64,000 nt of DNA from positions 1 through 64,000 of the forward strand of contig JAYKKR010000003.1 in assembly GCA_036971615.1 (NCBI GenBank). The letters are read 5' to 3'. Position 1 is the stretch's first letter, and each line of letters starts with the position of its first letter. Positions 60,284 to 64,000 of this stretch are shown here, piece after piece. The translations under genes and the position numbers were made by a program. The notes under the pieces are model-generated. The model searched no databases, was not told the origin of the DNA, and worked only from the letters and a program-made list of their open reading frames with translations. The stretch is from Amyloporia xantha. Lineage: Eukaryota; Basidiomycota; Agaricomycetes; Polyporales; Adustoporiaceae.

Positions 60284-63200
60284 ATGGCCTCTATTCACCA
60301 GTCGTATCCCCAACGGGATCCTATAATGTCTCACGACATCACGGTCACCTTTCTCGGTACCACCAGCGGAGGCGGACCTTCTGAGACTCGCAATTGCTCT
60401 AGCCTCGTTATAGATGCCCTCGGTGATGCATCGCTTTGGAGTGAGTACGATTCCCAGCTCTCAGCAGTCTGACCCTCTGTCCGATTTTGTCCTGCACTAA
60501 TCGCCTCCATACTAGTGGTCGATTGTGCTGAGGGCACTCTCCGTCAATTTTCACAGCAGCCTTATTACGATGCTCATCGACGGCTCAAAATCGGGAAACT
60601 CACCAAAATATTCATCACACACATGCATGGTGAGTGCCACAGATACCGCGCATCACAGCTATTGGCTTCTATCGTGTGAGCTCCATTCACTGGGCGGAGT
60701 GATGTAGAGAATGCTATCGTCGTGATGGCATTTTCATTTTGTCAAAAAATGAATATTCTAGCTCATTTGAGTATCATCGTCTGTTCACATCGTTGATTTG
60801 ATTCCTTTTCCGTCCTTGCTATTTATTTCATGATATGAAACGGAATCAGCTCTCATCGTCGGAGCGCATGTCTGTTTGTCTGCGGACTTATGGCAGGTAG
60901 CCATGGGTGTCACGCAGGAAATTTCTGACCGTGCTGCGAAGGTATGCTGACGCATTCTGGTGGCGTGAATCGTTGATCTGGGTCATTGATGCCCTGAATA
61001 CTGTCTAGGTTGCAGTGAATCTCCATCCCTTTCGTATACGCACTTTCGCCAAATTGTTACATTCCCTCGGAGGTCTCAATCGACCGTTTCCAATATGGAT
61101 TGGTTGTCAATGATCTCTATACCATCGAGGTTGTTCTTCTCTCATGCCCTCTAGCAGGCATGATGTACACTACCGTCGTTCTCAAGTAACGGCCTAGGGC
61201 AGTCTTGTCTTGCACAGGGAGCAACATTTCTCCTGAATTTTGAGCAGACCATTCGTATCTCTGAACGCCCTTCTCTTCTTCCAATTTCTCCGATCGAAAT
61301 CCGAGAGCAGCCTTACAATCTCTTTGCGGTGTGCAGATCTGTCTAGGCTTCTCATGATGTCTTGTCAGCGACTCGTACATTGCGAATGTTCACCCTCTTC
61401 TGTCCATTTATTTTGGTCACTCCTTTTCGGTCTCTTCTAGCAGTTGCCTCGGGCTTACTATGTTGGACGACAGGCAAATGCTGACCTCATGCACACAGCC
61501 GACCACGTAGCAGGACTCCTCACAATCCTCCGTAACGTCCTTGGCATACCCAAGCCCCCTAATCATTCCCATGCATCTCCGTCATCCTCCACCAACGAGC
61601 CACCCAAAATCGACATCTATGGCCCCCGAGGGCTGCGGCGTTTCCTTCGTCTCCAGCTCCTGCTGACGCATACACATTCTGAGTGGCGCTACGCCGTGCA
61701 CGAGCTCCTCGCCACGGGCGAGCGGCCATCGGTGCCCTCCTCTTTCGTGCTCACGTCGCAGGACGCAGATACGGCAGAGGTTGATGTCGAAGCTGCATCG
61801 GATGAGGATGGACCGCTAGGCAACGAGGCGCCCGGGAGGGACATTGTGTGCGACGCTCAAGGGTTCTGGCGCGAGATTGTAAGTGAAGATTCGGCCGGCG
61901 GGCTCAAGAGCGCAGGTAAGATTGTGGTGGATGCGGGGCCAATTGAGCACCGAGGTGAGCGCGTAATTCGGACTCATTCATTGGCCAGGAGACGGGCCTT
62001 GTTTGGGTATCTTTGGGGACCATTCGAAATTGTGTTTTCCCACTGTGTAGATCCCGGAGCGTGGGTACAGTCGAGGTCGATCAACGCTGGCGCAGATCCG
62101 CCTGTCTAGATCCACGCTCATCTGAAGGGTCGAGACCATGGTCATTTCTGCATGCTTTTCGTCGAGGTTCTTTCTACTCTGGTCTCTATGCACAGATGGG
62201 CAAGCAGAAGAACCTGACGCTCTTGTGATTCGATAACTGAAACTTTTTTTTCGTCCCTCCCTAATTTGACATCACTTTCGTTGTGTTCTTGAAATGAATA
62301 GATCCATGCATTGGTTACATCTTTCGCGAGGTGCCTAAACACCCATTTGTACCCGCTGCCCCCACTCCTCGCAAGATAGTCATTTTAGGAGATACCTTCG
62401 ATCCTTCAGCACTAGTCCCCCTCATAGAATATCCTGAAACCCACATATCCTCCGCTGCGTCAAGTAGGAATGACACTGATGTCCCTGAGGATGGGGATGT
62501 ACTAGCCACGCTCCCGACGCCTGTGACTCTGCTCATACATGAAGCCACGGATGCCTACATGCCCCCCTCGGTCGACCCTCAAGAGCGTACCGGTCGAAAC
62601 CGCACAGCCGCTATCGTTGATATGAAGACACGTGACCGAGGACACAGTACGCCTGCAATGGCAGGCGCCTTCGCCAAAAGAATTGGCGCAGAAAAACTCG
62701 TGTTGAATCACATTGGTGCTCGGTCTGTGTCTATGTTTACCTTCCGCCCTATTACTATTCGTCGCACCCGATATGCTTTCTTTCATTCCGTAGCCTCTCC
62801 GTACTAGGAGGATATGCCAACTAATTATCTGTATCGATGGTAGTTTCCCGGCCCCTCCTCATCATCCCCGCTCGCCAGCGGATAAGTTCCGTTTGGCTTG
62901 TATGCGCGAAATGGAGCGTCAAGCGATGAACACGTGGGCTCCTTCCATACGCACCAGTGTCCATGCTGCCTACGACTTTATGCGAGTCGTCCTTTCCCCC
63001 AATTATCCCACCCCCGAAGACTGGACACCTTCAGCAAGAGGGGGCCAACATTCCGCCTATCAGACGCATTCCGAAGGGGCTTAGGCAGGATGATTCCATG
63101 ACTCCCGCACAAACGTCGCTCTCTGAGTTTTCAACATCAACGACTCGTGCGCCACCCAGTATTCCGACGGGACCTCGGGCGCTGAGAAAAAAAGTAGATA

Positions 63201-63601
63201 CGGACGTAGAGATGTCGGACGCCGCGACAACCTCAGTCGACCCACTGTCTAGCTCCAGAAATCCACCACTCGTATCCACGACGCATAGCCATTCTGAAGC
63301 GGCAAGCGGGACGTCAGTGAGCACAGAGCAGATCCAGCACTCTACGCAGACCCATTTCGAGGCGTCCAGAGATCCAGCAAGTAGCAGTGGAAGTGCACGG
63401 CCCGATAAAGGGAAACGAAGCAGGTCTGGAGAAGGCGGGTCTGGTTTCAATCGTGGTAGAAAGGGAAATGACCGACATCACGGGAGCGAGAGAGGCGGAG
63501 GAGATGGGACACACTCGATGAATTCAAGACCGAGGGACCGAAGACCGCAAGGCGGGCATAGTGACGAGCAGCATGGTACGTTTAAGAGGGCGCGGCCTTG
63601 A
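60284..63601 (+). CDS. tRNase Z (tRNA 3'-processing endonuclease)
   Basis: Exons 60284-60440, 60516-60629, 61499-61954, 62302-62722 and 62844-63601. Motifs: VTFLGTTSGGGPSETRNCSS, VDCAEGTLRQ, ITHMHADHVAGLLTILRNVL (the zinc HxHxDH, split by an intron), DIYGPRGLRRFLR, CIGYIFREVPKHP, RKIVILGDTFDPSALVPLIE, LLIHEATDAYMP, GHSTPAMAGAFAKRIGAEKL, VLNHIGARFPAP and AAYDFMRVVLSP. It cleaves pre-tRNA 3' trailers. Phases agree across all joins. The second intron is 869 nt and the third 347 nt, far longer than elsewhere in the core. In the last exon a G5 run at about 63041-63045 must lose one G to reach the C-terminal tail ending GTFKRARP; otherwise the protein stops at 63084 with HSEGA. Start may be 60284 or MSHDITV at 60329. 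Confidence 0.92.
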
Positions 63602-64000
63602 AGGAATATGTATATAAAGAAGTAAGCACTTTGTAGAGAAGCGTTCATTGCCAGCTTTACTCCTTACTGCTGCAATTTTACTCGTTCAAAGACGAAGAGT
63701 TGGAGGGTTCACTGATCTCACCACCTCGAGATCAGTTGCAGTCAGTATCGTATGACCCTTTCCTTACTGAGTTTTCTGTGAGCACGCAATAGTGCATATG
63801 AGCAGCCCTAAAAGATAGCAAACAATTCGATTATCCCGCGTCTGTAGTATCTGGATGCCAGCCGTTGATCGAAAGCACTGATCAAGCTCTGCCACAGCAG
63901 TAACTTTGAGACGAATACCAAAACCCACCTCTGATCACACTGACTTGGCGAACCACGAACTGAGGGATTGTATGTCGGACCATCGTGGCCCTAAAGCCCA
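63602..64000. other. Downstream region, no gene recognised
   Basis: Sequence 3' of tRNase Z to the window edge; no frame or RNA gene supported. Confidence 0.4.

Noticed and set aside
61117..61380. Nested minus-strand gene in the long tRNase Z intron
   Set aside because: An 87-residue frame with no recognisable domain or splice context; not supported beyond chance.

Overview
The window is the end of a chromosome from a filamentous basidiomycete, most likely an Agaricomycete. The genes carry many short GT-AG introns, and TatD DNase, a tRNase Z, PCNA, a G-alpha paralogue and an Atl1-like protein all read as fungal proteins. A C-rich telomere array of CCTAA units (TTAGG on the other strand) occupies bases 10-171, so the left edge is the chromosome end. 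I cannot name the species.

The left 37.9 kb is a subtelomeric mosaic. From the telomere inward it holds: a truncated FHA-domain gene capped by telomere repeats (172-935); dispersed repeats shared with 21-33 kb; an A+T-rich OrsD-type zinc-finger gene (5304-6681) with a recurring near-palindrome in its introns; a 13-kb unit (about 7616-21398) bounded by direct copies of a roughly 240-bp repeat and holding two very large tandem genes (7974-13748 and 14608-20532); a foldback element built from inverted tRNA-like SINE sequences (21501-22233); truncated copies of mitochondrial aconitase and SEC23; two pieces of one coiled-coil gene on either side of the SEC23 copy; and a Penelope-like retroelement of the endonuclease-less, telomere-attached kind (Athena/Coprina), followed by two 565-bp tandem repeats with hammerhead-ribozyme-like cores and telomeric motifs at their borders (34010-37862).

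The most unusual structure is the 13-kb unit. About 28 palindromic hairpins of roughly 30 bp (stem GCGC-W-TCCG paired with CGGA-W-GCGC) occur in six clusters centred near 7.66, 9.94, 12.53, 15.43, 18.02 and 20.85 kb. Inside clusters they repeat every 60-90 bp. They lie only in introns and flanks of the two genes. The upstream gene carries a ParB/sulfiredoxin-fold-like motif. I regard this as a candidate undescribed mobile or selfish element; its function is unknown.

From about 37.94 kb rightward the sequence looks like ordinary chromosome: TatD DNase, a Byr4/Bfa1-like protein, PCNA with a large acidic insertion, a hypothetical protein, acetamidase/formamidase, a G-alpha subunit with an altered switch II, an Atl1 alkyltransferase-like protein, an MFS sugar transporter and tRNase Z. 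Single-base indels appear even in PCNA and tRNase Z, so some frameshifts in this window may be consensus errors. Truncation is therefore better evidence than frameshift that the left-hand copies are pseudogenes.
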